This document shows, in pieces, positions 37,131 through 46,469 of a DNA stretch of 64,000 nucleotides; the first letter of the stretch is position 1; the number at the start of each line of letters is the position of its first letter. Position numbers and translations under genes: made by a program. A model generated the notes under the pieces. That model was not told where the DNA came from and did no database searches. It was given only the letters and a program-made list of their open reading frames with translations. The DNA is from Pseudolabrys sp. (GTDB lineage: Bacteria > Pseudomonadota > Alphaproteobacteria > Rhizobiales > Xanthobacteraceae): assembly GCA_030655215.1 (NCBI GenBank), contig JAURVZ010000037.1:1-64000 (forward strand), in the 5' to 3' direction.

Positions 37131-38726
37131 ATGGCCCGCGAGCGTTTGTATCTCTTCGACACCACGCTGCGCGACGGTGCGCAGACCAATGGCGTTGACT
37201 TCACGCTCGCCGACAAGCTGGCGATTGCCGGCATGCTGGACGATCTCGGCATTGATTATGTCGAAGGCGGTTATCCCGGCGCCAACCCAACCGACACGGA
37301 ATTGTTCTCAAAAGACCGCGGGCTGAAAGCGCGCTTCACCGCCTTCGGAATGACACGGCGGCCGGGCCGCTCGGTGTCGAACGATCCGGGCGTCGCTGCA
37401 TTGCTTGAAGCTCAAGCCGACGCGATCTGCTTTGTCGCCAAGAGCTCGGACTATCAGGTGCGCGTCGCACTGGAGACGACGGAAGAGGAAAACATCGCCT
37501 CGATCCGCGACAGCGTTGCTGCTGCCAAGGCCAAAGGCCGCGAGGTCATGCTCGACTGCGAGCACTTCTTCGATGGCTACAAGGCCAATCCTGTTTTCGC
37601 GCTGGCCTGCGCCAAGGCCGCTTACGATCAGGGCGCGCGCTGGGTTGTGCTGTGCGACACCAATGGCGGCACGCTGCCGCACGAAGTCGAAAAAATCATC
37701 GGCGAGGTGACCAAGGCTATCCCCGGCGATCATCTCGGCATACACGCGCATAACGACACCGAGCAGGCGGTGGCCAATTCGCTCGCCGCCGTGCGCGCCG
37801 GTGTCCGTCATATCCAGGGCACGCTCAATGGTCTCGGCGAGCGTTGCGGTAATGCCAATCTGGTGTCGATCATCCCAACACTGAAGCTGAAGAAAGATTA
37901 TGCCGACAGGTTCGAGATCGGCGTCAGCGACGAGCAGCTCACCAAGCTGTCGCAGATCTCGCACGCGCTCGACGAGCGGCTGAATCGGCCATCCAACCGC
38001 TATTCGCCTTATGTTGGTGAAAACGCTTTCGGCACCAAGGCCGGCATTCATGCCTCCGCTATCGCCAAGGATCCGGCGACCTATGAGCACGTTGCGCCGG
38101 AGACGGTCGGCAACAAGCGCAAGGTGCTGGTCTCGGAGCAGGCCGGCAAGTCGAACGTTATGGCCGAACTCGACCGCATCGGCATCAAGGCCGACAAGGA
38201 CGATCCGCGCATCGGCCGCCTGCTCGAGATCGTCAAGGAGCGCGAGACCATCGGCTATGCTTATGAGGCGGCCGACGCTTCATTCGAGCTGCTGGCGCGG
38301 CGCACGCTCGGCACCGTGCCGAATTATTTCGATGTCACCAAGTTCGATGTCAGCGTCGAGCAACGCAACAATGACAAAGGCGAGCGCATCACCGTCACCA
38401 TGGCGGTGGTCAAGGTGAAGGTCGGCGACGATCATCTGATTTCAGCGGCGGAAGGCAATGGCCCGGTCAACGCGCTCGATCAGGCGCTGCGCAAGGATCT
38501 CGGCAAGTATCAGAAATATATCGATGGCCTGTCGCTGACCGACTACCGCGTGCGTATCCTCAATGGCGGCACTGAAGCGGTGACGCGCGTGCTGATCGAA
38601 AGCCAGGACGAACACGGCAACCGCTGGACCACCATTGGCGTCTCCGCCAACATTATCGACGCGTCGTTCCAGGCGCTGATGGATTCAATTATCTACAAAC
38701 TCTTGAAGTCCGGCGCGCCGGCCTAG
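37131..38726 (+). CDS. cimA: Citramalate synthase
   Basis: Condenses pyruvate and acetyl-CoA to (R)-citramalate, an entry to isoleucine synthesis that bypasses threonine. The 531-residue protein has the HMGL-like barrel (FDTTLRDGAQTNGV at about 8-21, HAHNDTEQAVANSLAAV, GTLNGLGERCGNANL) and the C-terminal regulatory LeuA-dimer domain (VTVTMAVVKV to the end), the length of CimA rather than of short homocitrate synthases. It ends a plus-strand unit begun by cysS and overlaps the LOG gene stop by four bases. Confidence 0.92.
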   Translation: MARERLYLFDTTLRDGAQTNGVDFTLADKLAIAGMLDDLGIDYVEGGYPGANPTDTELFSKDRGLKARFTAFGMTRRPGRSVSNDPGVAALLEAQADAICFVAKSSDYQVRVALETTEEENIASIRDSVAAAKAKGREVMLDCEHFFDGYKANPVFALACAKAAYDQGARWVVLCDTNGGTLPHEVEKIIGEVTKAIPGDHLGIHAHNDTEQAVANSLAAVRAGVRHIQGTLNGLGERCGNANLVSIIPTLKLKKDYADRFEIGVSDEQLTKLSQISHALDERLNRPSNRYSPYVGENAFGTKAGIHASAIAKDPATYEHVAPETVGNKRKVLVSEQAGKSNVMAELDRIGIKADKDDPRIGRLLEIVKERETIGYAYEAADASFELLARRTLGTVPNYFDVTKFDVSVEQRNNDKGERITVTMAVVKVKVGDDHLISAAEGNGPVNALDQALRKDLGKYQKYIDGLSLTDYRVRILNGGTEAVTRVLIESQDEHGNRWTTIGVSANIIDASFQALMDSIIYKLLKSGAPA

Positions 38727-39361
38727 AGTTTGCTGACCACAGCCGCCGGAATGTCCTTGGCCGCTGCGGGCACAGCCTCGGCGGCCTTTTGCAACTTCGG
38801 CAGAATATCTTCGACCCGATCGGCCGTCAGCAATTCGAAGTCCATGCCGCTGCGAATGAAGTCGAGCGACTTCATGTGATCGAGCAGGGCGCATAACGGC
38901 TGCCAGAAATCCTTGATGTTGGCGATCAGGATCGGCTTCTTGTGGCGGCCGAGCTGCGCCCAGGTCAGCTGCTCAACCAGTTCTTCCAGTGTGCCGACGC
39001 CGCCCGGCATGGCGACAAAGGCATCCGCCATGTCGAACATCTTGCGCTTGCGCTCGTGCATGTCGGTGGTGACGATCAATTCGTGCTTGCCGGCCAATGC
39101 GTTCTCGCGGCCGATCAGGAATTCCGGGATGATGCCGGTGACGTCGCCGCCATTGTCCAGTACGGCCCGCGCCACGGCGCCCATCATGCCGGCGCCGCCG
39201 CCGCCATAGACGAGGCCGATGCCGGCCTTGGCCATGGCCGTGCCGAAGGCCGTCGCCGCCTCGATGAAGGCGGGGTCCGTGCCGGCGCCGGAGCCGCAAT
39301 AGACGCAGATTTTGCTGATTTTCGAGGTCGTCTGGGCGGGATTCATGCTCTGCATGTGCAT
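38723..39361 (-). CDS. LOG-family protein (TIGR00730)
   Basis: Rossmann-like phosphoribohydrolase of the Lonely Guy family, 212 residues. The hallmark PGGVGTLEE motif is present (about residues 119-127), and the N-terminal VYCGSGAGTDP. Plant-associated members release free cytokinin bases from nucleoside monophosphates; most bacterial members have other or unproven roles. Several in-frame ATGs lie near the N terminus (39361, 39355 and 39346), so the exact start is uncertain. The gene converges on cimA. Confidence 0.88.
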   Translation of the reverse strand: MHMQSMNPAQTTSKISKICVYCGSGAGTDPAFIEAATAFGTAMAKAGIGLVYGGGGAGMMGAVARAVLDNGGDVTGIIPEFLIGRENALAGKHELIVTTDMHERKRKMFDMADAFVAMPGGVGTLEELVEQLTWAQLGRHKKPILIANIKDFWQPLCALLDHMKSLDFIRSGMDFELLTADRVEDILPKLQKAAEAVPAAAKDIPAAVVSKL

Positions 39362-39485
39362 CGCGTCCGGAGACTCGTCAAGATGTCTGCCGAAACGTCC
39401 GCTTTTCCTGGAAGAACTGTCTCCGCAAGGGTGAACATGCGGTGGAATCCTCCTATATGAGGGCCGCTGCCGCCCCGGGACCTCA

Positions 39486-41459
39486 ATGACCGACCATCAC
39501 GCCCATACCGACGCCGAACCAAAGCAGGCGGTCTCCGCCGACAGCGGCTCGCTGCTGCGGACGATCGTCCATTTGTGGCCCTATATCTGGCCGGGCGAGC
39601 GCGCCGACCTGAAGGCGCGCATCGTCGGCGCCATGGTGCTGCTGCTCGGCGCCAAGCTGGTCACCATGGTGGTGCCGTTCACTTTCAAATGGGCGACCGA
39701 TGCGCTCGCCGGCATCAGCAATGGCGCGCCCGGCGACTCGGAGTGGATGCTCTGGGTGCTGGCGGCGCCGATTGCGCTGACGGTCGCCTATGGCGGCACG
39801 CGCATCCTGATGGCGCTGCTCACCCAGCTTCGCGATGGCGTCTTCGCCAAAGTGGCGATGCATGCCGTGCGGCGGCTGGCCTTCCGCACTTTCATCCACA
39901 TGCATGAATTGTCGTTGCGCTTTCACCTCGAGCGCAAGACCGGCGGGCTCACCCGCGTGCTTGAGCGTGGCCGCAACGCCATCGAAGTCATCGTCCGCAT
40001 GGTCATTCTGCAACTGGCGCCGACCATCATCGAACTGGCGATGATCGTTGTTGTGCTGATGTGGCAGTTCGACTGGCGCTACGTCGCGGTGATCCTGGTC
40101 ACGGTCGGCGTCTATCTGGTCTACACCTATTACGCCACTGAATGGCGCATCGGTATTCGCCGCCGAATGAACGACAGCGATACCGACGCCAACGTCAAGG
40201 CGATCGACTCGCTGCTCAATTTCGAGACGGTGAAGTATTTCAGCGCCGAGGAACGCGAGGCCGAGCGCTATGACCGCTCCATGGCGCGCTACGAGAAAGC
40301 CTCGACCAGCGCTTATACATCGCTGGCCGTGCTCAATGCTGGGCAGGCGACCATTTTCACCTGCGGCCTTGGCGCCGCCATGGTGCTGTGCGCCACCGAA
40401 ATCAGCGCCGGTACCAAGACGGTCGGCGATTTCGTGCTCATCAATGCGATGATGATCCAGCTTTACCAGCCGCTCAATTTCATGGGCATGGTCTATCGCG
40501 AAATCAAGCAGGCGATCATCGACATCGAATTGATGTTCTCGATCCTGAGCCGCGATCCGGAAATCAAAGACGAGCCGGACGCGCCCGCGCTTGTTGTTGC
40601 GGGCGGCGCCCTCCGTTTCGAGAATGTGCAATTCGCCTATGAGTCCGGCCGCAAGATACTCAAAGGCATCAGCTTTGAAGTGCCCGCGGGCAAAACGGTG
40701 GCGGTGGTCGGGCCGTCCGGCGCCGGCAAGTCGACATTGTCGCGCCTGCTGTTTCGCTTCTACGATTTGATGGGCGGCCGCATCACCATTGACGGCCAGG
40801 ACATTGCCAAGGTGACGCAGAAGTCATTGCGCCAGGTCATCGGCATGGTGCCGCAGGACACCGTGCTGTTCAACGACACCATTCGCTACAACATCCGCTA
40901 TGGCCGTTGGGAAGCCAGCGACGCTGAAGTCGAAGAGGCGGCGCGGCTGGCGCAGATCGATGGCTTTATCCGGCTGGCGCCGAAGGGCTATGACGCCGAG
41001 GTCGGCGAGCGCGGGCTGAAACTGTCCGGCGGCGAGAAGCAGCGCGTCGCCATTGCCCGCACGATCCTCAAGGCGCCGCCGATCCTGGTGCTGGACGAGG
41101 CGACGTCGGCGCTCGACAGCCACACCGAACGAGAAATCCAGGATGCGCTGGAGCGCATCTCCAAGGGCCGGACCACGCTCGTCATCGCGCATCGGCTGTC
41201 GACCATTGTCGGCGCCGACGAAATCATCGTGCTGGCGCAGGGCGAGATCGTCGAACGCGGTCATCACCACGCGCTGCTGGCCAAGAATGGCCTCTATGCC
41301 AGCATGTGGAACCGGCAGCGCGAGGCCGAGGAGGCACGCGAGAAGCTCGCCCGCGCCGGCGAGGATGATGCCACGCCGAACCGCAATCCGCCGCGTTTAG
41401 CGGAAACAACAGATGCTGCGACAGTGCCGACTGATGTGCCGGCCGTCGCGGTGGAGTAG
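39486..41459 (+). CDS. Atm1-type ABC exporter (half-transporter)
   Basis: 657-residue fused membrane and ATPase half-transporter, homodimeric in the family. Six membrane helices lie at about 48-330. The ATPase has Walker [10 protein letters not shown] (409-417), the signature LSGGEKQR (513-520) and Walker [10 protein letters not shown] (534-542, Asp538 and Glu539). Its segments resemble bacterial Atm1/HMT1 exporters of glutathione or metal-thiol conjugates (compare Novosphingobium Atm1). The C terminus after about 610 is a disordered, acidic/Thr-rich tail. It precedes psd by eight bases. Confidence 0.88.
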   Translation: MTDHHAHTDAEPKQAVSADSGSLLRTIVHLWPYIWPGERADLKARIVGAMVLLLGAKLVTMVVPFTFKWATDALAGISNGAPGDSEWMLWVLAAPIALTVAYGGTRILMALLTQLRDGVFAKVAMHAVRRLAFRTFIHMHELSLRFHLERKTGGLTRVLERGRNAIEVIVRMVILQLAPTIIELAMIVVVLMWQFDWRYVAVILVTVGVYLVYTYYATEWRIGIRRRMNDSDTDANVKAIDSLLNFETVKYFSAEEREAERYDRSMARYEKASTSAYTSLAVLNAGQATIFTCGLGAAMVLCATEISAGTKTVGDFVLINAMMIQLYQPLNFMGMVYREIKQAIIDIELMFSILSRDPEIKDEPDAPALVVAGGALRFENVQFAYESGRKILKGISFEVPAGKTVAVVGPSGAGKSTLSRLLFRFYDLMGGRITIDGQDIAKVTQKSLRQVIGMVPQDTVLFNDTIRYNIRYGRWEASDAEVEEAARLAQIDGFIRLAPKGYDAEVGERGLKLSGGEKQRVAIARTILKAPPILVLDEATSALDSHTEREIQDALERISKGRTTLVIAHRLSTIVGADEIIVLAQGEIVERGHHHALLAKNGLYASMWNRQREAEEAREKLARAGEDDATPNRNPPRLAETTDAATVPTDVPAVAVE

Positions 41460-41467
41460 GGTGTGCC

Positions 41468-42166
41468 ATGTCAATTTATGATTCGATCCGCAAACAACTG
41501 GTCCCGATCACGCCGGAGGGCTATCCCTTCATCGGCGCCTTTGCCTTTGCCAGCCTGATCCTGTTCTGGATCTGGACACCGCTCGGCTGGGTCGGCACGG
41601 TGCTGACCCTGTGGTGCGTCTATTTCTTCCGCGATCCGCCGCGCGTCACGCCGGTGCGCGAAGGCCTCGTCGTATCGCCGGCCGATGGCCGCGTCAGCAT
41701 GATCACCACCATCGCACCGCCGCATGAACTCGGCCTTGGGCCGACGCCGATGCTGCGCATTTCGGTGTTCATGAGCGTGTTCGACTGCCACGTGAACCGC
41801 AGCCCGGTGAATGGCCGCGTCGAGAAGATCCTTTATCAGCCCGGCAAGTTCTTCAACGCCGATCTCGACAAGGCCTCGGTCGACAATGAGCGCAATTCGC
41901 TGGTGATTTCGACTGCCGGCACGCGCATTGCCGTGGTGCAGATCGCCGGCCTGATCGCGCGCCGCATCGTCTGTTATGTGCGCGAGACCCAGCCGGTTGC
42001 CGGCGGCGAGCGCTTCGGCATGATCCGCTTCGGCTCGCGCCTCGACGTCTACGTGCCGGCCGGCACCGTGCCGCTGGTCGCCGTCGGCCAGACGTCGCTG
42101 GCGGGCGAGACCGTGCTCGCCGACCTGCGCGTCGCCGACGAAGGCCGCGCCTTCCGCGCCGGATAA
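41468..42166 (+). CDS. psd: Phosphatidylserine decarboxylase proenzyme
   Basis: Makes phosphatidylethanolamine by decarboxylating phosphatidylserine. The 232-residue proenzyme is the short alphaproteobacterial form. The autocleavage site is the Gly-Ser pair of [12 protein letters not shown], which generates the pyruvoyl prosthetic group. An N-terminal hydrophobic segment (about 22-45) anchors it to the membrane. It lies between the exporter gene and pssA and is an apparent functional pair with pssA. Confidence 0.94.
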   Translation: MSIYDSIRKQLVPITPEGYPFIGAFAFASLILFWIWTPLGWVGTVLTLWCVYFFRDPPRVTPVREGLVVSPADGRVSMITTIAPPHELGLGPTPMLRISVFMSVFDCHVNRSPVNGRVEKILYQPGKFFNADLDKASVDNERNSLVISTAGTRIAVVQIAGLIARRIVCYVRETQPVAGGERFGMIRFGSRLDVYVPAGTVPLVAVGQTSLAGETVLADLRVADEGRAFRAG

Positions 42167-42239
42167 TTCGTTAACAGCGGGCGGAACTTCCGTCCCGGAC
42201 AACGTGGCGCCGGGGCTATTAAGCCGCTATATTGATCGG

Positions 42240-43121
42240 ATGGTGTTTCAACCGATCGATCCGCAAGCTCCCCGCCGTCGCCGCTTCAAGGCGATCCCCG
42301 TGCGCACGCTCGTGCCCAATTTGATCACGCTGCTGGCGCTCTGCGCCGGTCTGACCGCGATCAGGCTGGCCATTGAAGGCAAGCTGGAACTGGCGCTGGG
42401 CGCCATCGTCTTCGCCGCCGTGCTCGACGGCATCGACGGCCGCGTCGCACGCATGCTCAAGGGCACGTCGCGCTTCGGCGCCGAACTCGACAGCCTGGCC
42501 GACTTCGTCAATTTCGGCGTTACCCCGGCGCTGATCCTCTACTTCTGGGGCCTGCATGAGCTGAAATCGGCCGGCTGGATCGTCGCGCTTGTTTTCGCGA
42601 TCTGCGCCGCGCTGCGTCTCGCCCGCTTCAACGTGATGATCGACGACCCGAACAAGCCCGCCTGGGCCGGCAACTTCTTCACCGGCATTCCAGCGCCGGC
42701 CGGCGCGCTGGTCGTGCTGCTGCCGATCTATCTGTTCTTCCTCGGCGTGCCGAAAGGCATGTTCACGATCTGGGTGACCTTCTTGTTCACGTTGGCCATT
42801 GGCTTGCTGATGGTGTCGCGGCTGCCGGTCTTCTCCGGCAAGCAGGTCGGCAAGCGCGTGCCGCCGGAAATGGTGTTGCCGGTTTTCGTCGTCGTCGTCC
42901 TCGTCTTCGCACTGCTGATTGCCTATCCGTGGGAAGTGCTGACCTTCGGCGCCATTGTTTATCTGGTGTGCCTGCCGCTCGGCTGGCTGTCGTACCAGAA
43001 GTACGTCCGCAAGGACGCGCTCGCCGCCGGCGTGTCGGACATGGTGCCCAATCCGGACATTGTCGACGAAACGCTGCCGGAGTCTTCGACCGACCGCGAC
43101 CGCCCGGCGCATCTGAACTGA
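42240..43121 (+). CDS. pssA: CDP-diacylglycerol-serine O-phosphatidyltransferase
   Basis: Membrane enzyme making phosphatidylserine, the substrate of Psd. The CDP-alcohol motif is DGIDGRVAR...GAELDSLAD, with the four metal-binding Asp residues, and the remaining helices are clear. From ATG 42240 it has 293 residues; a GTG at 42204 gives 12 more, and neither has a strong ribosome site. The Ala/Thr/Arg-rich tail after about 265 looks cytoplasmic. Directly downstream of psd, so the two steps are encoded together. Confidence 0.92.
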   Translation: MVFQPIDPQAPRRRRFKAIPVRTLVPNLITLLALCAGLTAIRLAIEGKLELALGAIVFAAVLDGIDGRVARMLKGTSRFGAELDSLADFVNFGVTPALILYFWGLHELKSAGWIVALVFAICAALRLARFNVMIDDPNKPAWAGNFFTGIPAPAGALVVLLPIYLFFLGVPKGMFTIWVTFLFTLAIGLLMVSRLPVFSGKQVGKRVPPEMVLPVFVVVVLVFALLIAYPWEVLTFGAIVYLVCLPLGWLSYQKYVRKDALAAGVSDMVPNPDIVDETLPESSTDRDRPAHLN

Positions 43122-43122
43122 C

Positions 43123-43635
43123 ATGGCCCGCGCGACAGACATCATCGGTGCCGCTCACCGGCACGGACGCCCCGTCACCGACACGGTGATCCTCGACTAT
43201 GCGCAGCGCAGCACGGCTGAGGGCGCCGTCACCGGCGTCAAAGGCACGACAATCGACATTCACCTGCATGGCACGGTGCGGCTGCGCACCGACGATTTGT
43301 TGCTGCTCGACGATGGATCGCTCGTTGAAGTGGTCGCCGCGGCCGAGCCGCTGCTTGAAGCGCGCGGCGCCGATGTCGCTGCGCTGGCGCGCATCGCCTG
43401 GCATCTCGGCGATCGCCACATCGCCGTTCAGCTTTTGCCGAACCGCATCCGCGTCCTGCGTGACGACGCTGTCGAAACGCTGCTGGCGGCGTTAGGCGCC
43501 AAGGTAACGGCGATTGATGCGCCGTTCGAGCCGGAAGGCGGCGCCTATGCGCCGCCGCAGCATTCACATGATCATGGCCATGTTCATGATGAGCATTGCG
43601 GTCATGATCATCATCACGGCCACAAGCACGACTAG
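43123..43635 (+). CDS. ureE: Urease accessory protein UreE
   Basis: Nickel metallochaperone for urease activation, 170 residues. The UreE features are the N-terminal domain (VTDTVILDYAQRS), the second domain with IAWHLGDRHIAVQ and the region EPEGGAY, and a His-rich tail (HSHDHGHVHDEHCGHDHHHGHKHD split across residues 146-169) that binds nickel. It begins one base after the pssA stop. No other urease gene lies nearby in this window, so it is an isolated copy or separated from the operon. Confidence 0.9.
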   Translation: MARATDIIGAAHRHGRPVTDTVILDYAQRSTAEGAVTGVKGTTIDIHLHGTVRLRTDDLLLLDDGSLVEVVAAAEPLLEARGADVAALARIAWHLGDRHIAVQLLPNRIRVLRDDAVETLLAALGAKVTAIDAPFEPEGGAYAPPQHSHDHGHVHDEHCGHDHHHGHKHD

Positions 43636-43648
43636 AAGCAAGTCGTGG

Positions 43649-43671
43649 ATGGCCGGGACAAGCCCGGCCAT
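43649..43671. repeat. Intergenic palindrome ATGGCCGGG...CCCGGCCAT
   Basis: Nine-base perfect arms with an ACAAG loop between the convergent ureE and glutathione transferase genes. This is a short dispersed element typical of Bradyrhizobiaceae intergenic regions and may end both transcripts, though no T-run follows. Confidence 0.6.
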
Positions 43672-43677
43672 GACGGG

Positions 43678-44340
43678 TTATTTATTCCGATAGCCCTGCG
43701 TGCCGAGCGGATAGCCCGGCATGATGTCGTAAGGATGCGCCCAGCCGGGCAGGGCTTCGATCCGCTTCAGCCACGCGCCGATCGCCGGATGGTCCTGCCG
43801 GACATCGAAGCCGTATTCCTCCGGCGGATAGAACAAATAAGCGCACATCGAAATGTCGGCGATGGTCGGCTTGTCGCCGAGCATGAAGTCGGCCTTTTCC
43901 AGCCGCTTGTTGACGATGGCCAAATTTCCGTCGATGCGGCCCTTGAGGAACGCCAACACGGCCGGATCGCCCGGCGGCTTGGCAAAGTTCTTCAGCGCGC
44001 GGAACGGTCCAAGGAAACCATTGGTCTTCTGGTTGTCGAAGATGATCCAGCGAAGCGACTCCAACTCCTGGTCCTCGCCTTGCGGCAGAAACTTGCCGGT
44101 CTTGCGCGCGAGATAGGTGAGGATCACGCCGGACTGCGTAATCTTCTTCGCGCCATCGACCAGCACCGGCACTTCGCCCATCTCATTCACGTCGCCGCGA
44201 TACTCCGCGCTGCGCTGCACGCCGGCGGAGAAGAAGTCGACCCAGACCGGCTTCCAGTCGGCGCCGATCAGATTGAGCATCAGCGCGGCGCGGTAGGCGT
44301 TGCCGGACTGGGCGAAGCAATAAAGCTGATAGTCGGACAT
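43678..44340 (-). CDS. Glutathione S-transferase family protein
   Basis: 220-residue transferase from ATG 44340 (MSDYQLYCFAQSGNAYR). The thioredoxin-like domain has the cis-Pro of VPVLVDGAKK and a Gln-Ser pair in TQSGVILTYLARK; the helical domain follows. An open frame to 44412 adds 24 residues with no family resemblance. It is the last gene of a minus-strand run after the inhibitor lipoprotein and mmsA. Substrate unknown. Confidence 0.87.
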   Translation of the reverse strand: MSDYQLYCFAQSGNAYRAALMLNLIGADWKPVWVDFFSAGVQRSAEYRGDVNEMGEVPVLVDGAKKITQSGVILTYLARKTGKFLPQGEDQELESLRWIIFDNQKTNGFLGPFRALKNFAKPPGDPAVLAFLKGRIDGNLAIVNKRLEKADFMLGDKPTIADISMCAYLFYPPEEYGFDVRQDHPAIGAWLKRIEALPGWAHPYDIMPGYPLGTQGYRNK

Positions 44341-44365
44341 GTGGGCCCCTGCGGTTATGAAAAGA

Positions 44366-44731
44366 CTAGCGTTCAAGCGCGAGCGGCACGCCGCCTGCGG
44401 ATTTTCCTTCAAAGCGGTCGCCGGCGAAGGTCAACTGGCCGAGCGGATTTTGCGCGTCGTCCGCGATCGTCAGTGTCGTTTGCTGCAATGACCAGCGGCG
44501 GCTGGCGAAAAAGCGTTCCGGACAGCCGCCTTCCGGCGCGACATTGCCTTCATTGGCGCCGGGCCGGCCGGTGAAGTTCAGCCCGCAGGGCGGTGCACCG
44601 GGCGCTGACAGCAGCCAGCGCCCGGGCATCGCCATTTGTCCGGGCGGCGGCGTGTCGGACACCAGCGACGAAGAGCCGCCGGCGCAGCCGCCGAGCATCA
44701 GCAGGGCAAAGATCGCGAGGCGCTGCTTCAT
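44366..44731 (-). CDS. AprI/Inh-family metalloprotease inhibitor lipoprotein
   Basis: 121-residue predicted lipoprotein with Cys16 in the lipobox LMLGGC. The mature part matches the AprI/Inh fold: an N-terminal segment SxLVSDTPPP (which in family inhibitors enters the protease active site), PGRWLLSAPGAPPCGLNF, GGCPERFFASRRW (two disulfide cysteines) and a final beta strand. The family blocks serralysin-type metalloproteases. No protease gene is adjacent. It lies five bases after the mmsA stop, which is an odd pairing. Confidence 0.78.
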   Translation of the reverse strand: MKQRLAIFALLMLGGCAGGSSSLVSDTPPPGQMAMPGRWLLSAPGAPPCGLNFTGRPGANEGNVAPEGGCPERFFASRRWSLQQTTLTIADDAQNPLGQLTFAGDRFEGKSAGGVPLALER

Positions 44732-44736
44732 GACAG

Positions 44737-46233
44737 CTACTTCATCGTCGGGATCGAGAACTCGGCGCCTTCCTTGATGCCGCTCGGCCAGCGCTGCGTC
44801 ACCGTCTTGGTCTTGGTGTAGAACCGCACCGAGTCCGGACCATGCTGGTTCAAGTCGCCGAAACCCGAACGCTTCCAGCCGCCGAAGGTGTGATAGGCGA
44901 GCGGCACCGGGATCGGCACGTTGACGCCCACCATGCCGACCTGCACGCGGCTGACGAAATCGCGCGCCGCATCGCCGTCGCGGGTAAAGATCGCGACGCC
45001 ATTGCCGTATTCATGTTCGGAGGGCAGGCGCAACGCCTCCTCGTAATCCTTGGCGCGCACGACCGACAGCACCGGCCCGAAAATCTCTTCCTTGTAGATC
45101 TTCATGTCCGGCGTGACATTGTCGAACAGACAGCCGCCCATGAAGAAGCCTTTCTCATAGCCCTGCATCTTGAAGCTGCGGCCATCGACCGCCAATTTCG
45201 CGCCTTCCTTGACGCCGGTGTCGACATAATCGCGGATGCGATTGAGCGCGGCCTGCGTCACCACCGGGCCGTAATCGGCGGCCGCATCGGTCGACGGACC
45301 GATCTTCAGGCTCTCGACGCGCGGGATCAGTTTCTTCATCAGCAGGTCGGCGGTCTTCTCGCCGACCGGCACGGCCACCGAAATCGCCATGCAGCGTTCG
45401 CCGGCCGAGCCATAGCCGGCGCCGATCAGGGCATCGACCGCCTGGTCCATGTCGGCATCCGGCATGACGATCATGTGGTTCTTGGCGCCACCGAAGCACT
45501 GCGCGCGTTTGCCGTGCGCCGCGGCGGTCGCATAAATGTATTGCGCAATGTCGGACGAGCCGACGAAGCCGACAGCTTGGATGCGGTGGTCGGTGAGCAG
45601 CGTATCGACCGCTTCCTTGTCGCCATTGACGACATTGAGAATGCCCGGCGGCAGGCCGGCTTCGAGAAACAATTCGGCAATGCGCATCGGCACGGACGGG
45701 TCGCGCTCGGACGGCTTGAGGATGAAGGCATTGCCGCAGGCAATCGCCGGCGCGCATTTCCACAGCGGGATCATGGCCGGGAAATTGAACGGCGTAATGC
45801 CGGCAACGACGCCAAGCGGCTGGCGCACTGAATAGAGATCGATGCCGGGGCCGGCGCCTTCCGTCAGTTCGCCCTTCAAGAGATGCGGAATGCCGCAGGC
45901 GAATTCCACCACCTCAATGCCGCGCTGGATGTCGCCTTTGGCGTCGGGCACGGTCTTGCCGTGCTCGGATGAAAGCAGCTTGGCCAGGCTGTCATTCTCC
46001 TTGGCCGCCAGTTCGAGAAACTTGAACATGACGCGCGCGCGGCGCTGCGGGTTGGTCGCGGCCCAGGCCGGCTGCGCGGCGGCGGCATTGGCAATAGCCG
46101 CCTCGACTTCGGATTTGCTGGCGAGCGCGACCTTGGCCTGCACGTCGCCGGTATTCGGATCGAAGACGTCGCCGGTCCGTCCTGAGGTGCCCTTGACGGT
46201 CTTGCCGCCGATGAAATGGCCAACGTCACGCAT
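44737..46233 (-). CDS. mmsA: CoA-acylating methylmalonate-semialdehyde dehydrogenase
   Basis: Converts methylmalonate (or malonate) semialdehyde to propionyl-CoA (or acetyl-CoA) in valine, inositol and pyrimidine breakdown. The 498-residue enzyme has the ALDH fold, the catalytic Cys281 in GSAGERCMAIS, and the MMSDH features GAKNHMIVMPDAD and TPFNFPAMIPLW. Most ALDH enzymes have a conserved general-base Glu that MMSDH lacks; I did not locate one here. The gene heads a minus-strand run with the inhibitor lipoprotein. Confidence 0.93.
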   Translation of the reverse strand: MRDVGHFIGGKTVKGTSGRTGDVFDPNTGDVQAKVALASKSEVEAAIANAAAAQPAWAATNPQRRARVMFKFLELAAKENDSLAKLLSSEHGKTVPDAKGDIQRGIEVVEFACGIPHLLKGELTEGAGPGIDLYSVRQPLGVVAGITPFNFPAMIPLWKCAPAIACGNAFILKPSERDPSVPMRIAELFLEAGLPPGILNVVNGDKEAVDTLLTDHRIQAVGFVGSSDIAQYIYATAAAHGKRAQCFGGAKNHMIVMPDADMDQAVDALIGAGYGSAGERCMAISVAVPVGEKTADLLMKKLIPRVESLKIGPSTDAAADYGPVVTQAALNRIRDYVDTGVKEGAKLAVDGRSFKMQGYEKGFFMGGCLFDNVTPDMKIYKEEIFGPVLSVVRAKDYEEALRLPSEHEYGNGVAIFTRDGDAARDFVSRVQVGMVGVNVPIPVPLAYHTFGGWKRSGFGDLNQHGPDSVRFYTKTKTVTQRWPSGIKEGAEFSIPTMK

Positions 46234-46269
46234 GGGGTCGCCTCCGGTTAATACTTCTTAAAAGTGCCG

Positions 46270-46283
46270 GGCGCTTAAGCGCC
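46270..46283. promoter_or_regulatory. Perfect palindrome upstream of mmsA
   Basis: GGCGCTTAAGCGCC is a perfect 14-base palindrome 37 bases upstream of the mmsA start, in the spacer shared with the divergent motA-like gene. It could be a regulator site for either gene. It has no loop, so it is not a hairpin terminator. Confidence 0.3.
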
Positions 46284-46469
46284 TGACACCCGTTGCACTG
46301 GTTCTTACAGCTTCCCGCGGCAGAGCACATCTTGCAGTCCCGGCCACAGGGAACAGTTTTTCTTTCACGAACGATTAGCCTTTACCGCCTCTTAACAGGG
46401 GCAGTCTAGGGTCGACCCACGGCGGTAAGGCCGCATTGTGCCAGCTGTACGCGTAGGTGGGGTAAAGTC

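Noticed and set aside
38723-39361. Cytokinin biosynthesis locus
   Set aside because: The LOG-family protein alone does not support this; most bacterial members have other or unknown roles and no other hormone gene is near.
39483-40631. Minus-strand open frame of 382 codons
   Set aside because: It is antisense to the Atm1-like exporter and has His/Asp/Gln-rich composition typical of a reverse-frame artefact.
43123-43635. Urease operon
   Set aside because: Only ureE is present; neighbouring genes are pssA upstream and a convergent glutathione transferase, not urease subunits.
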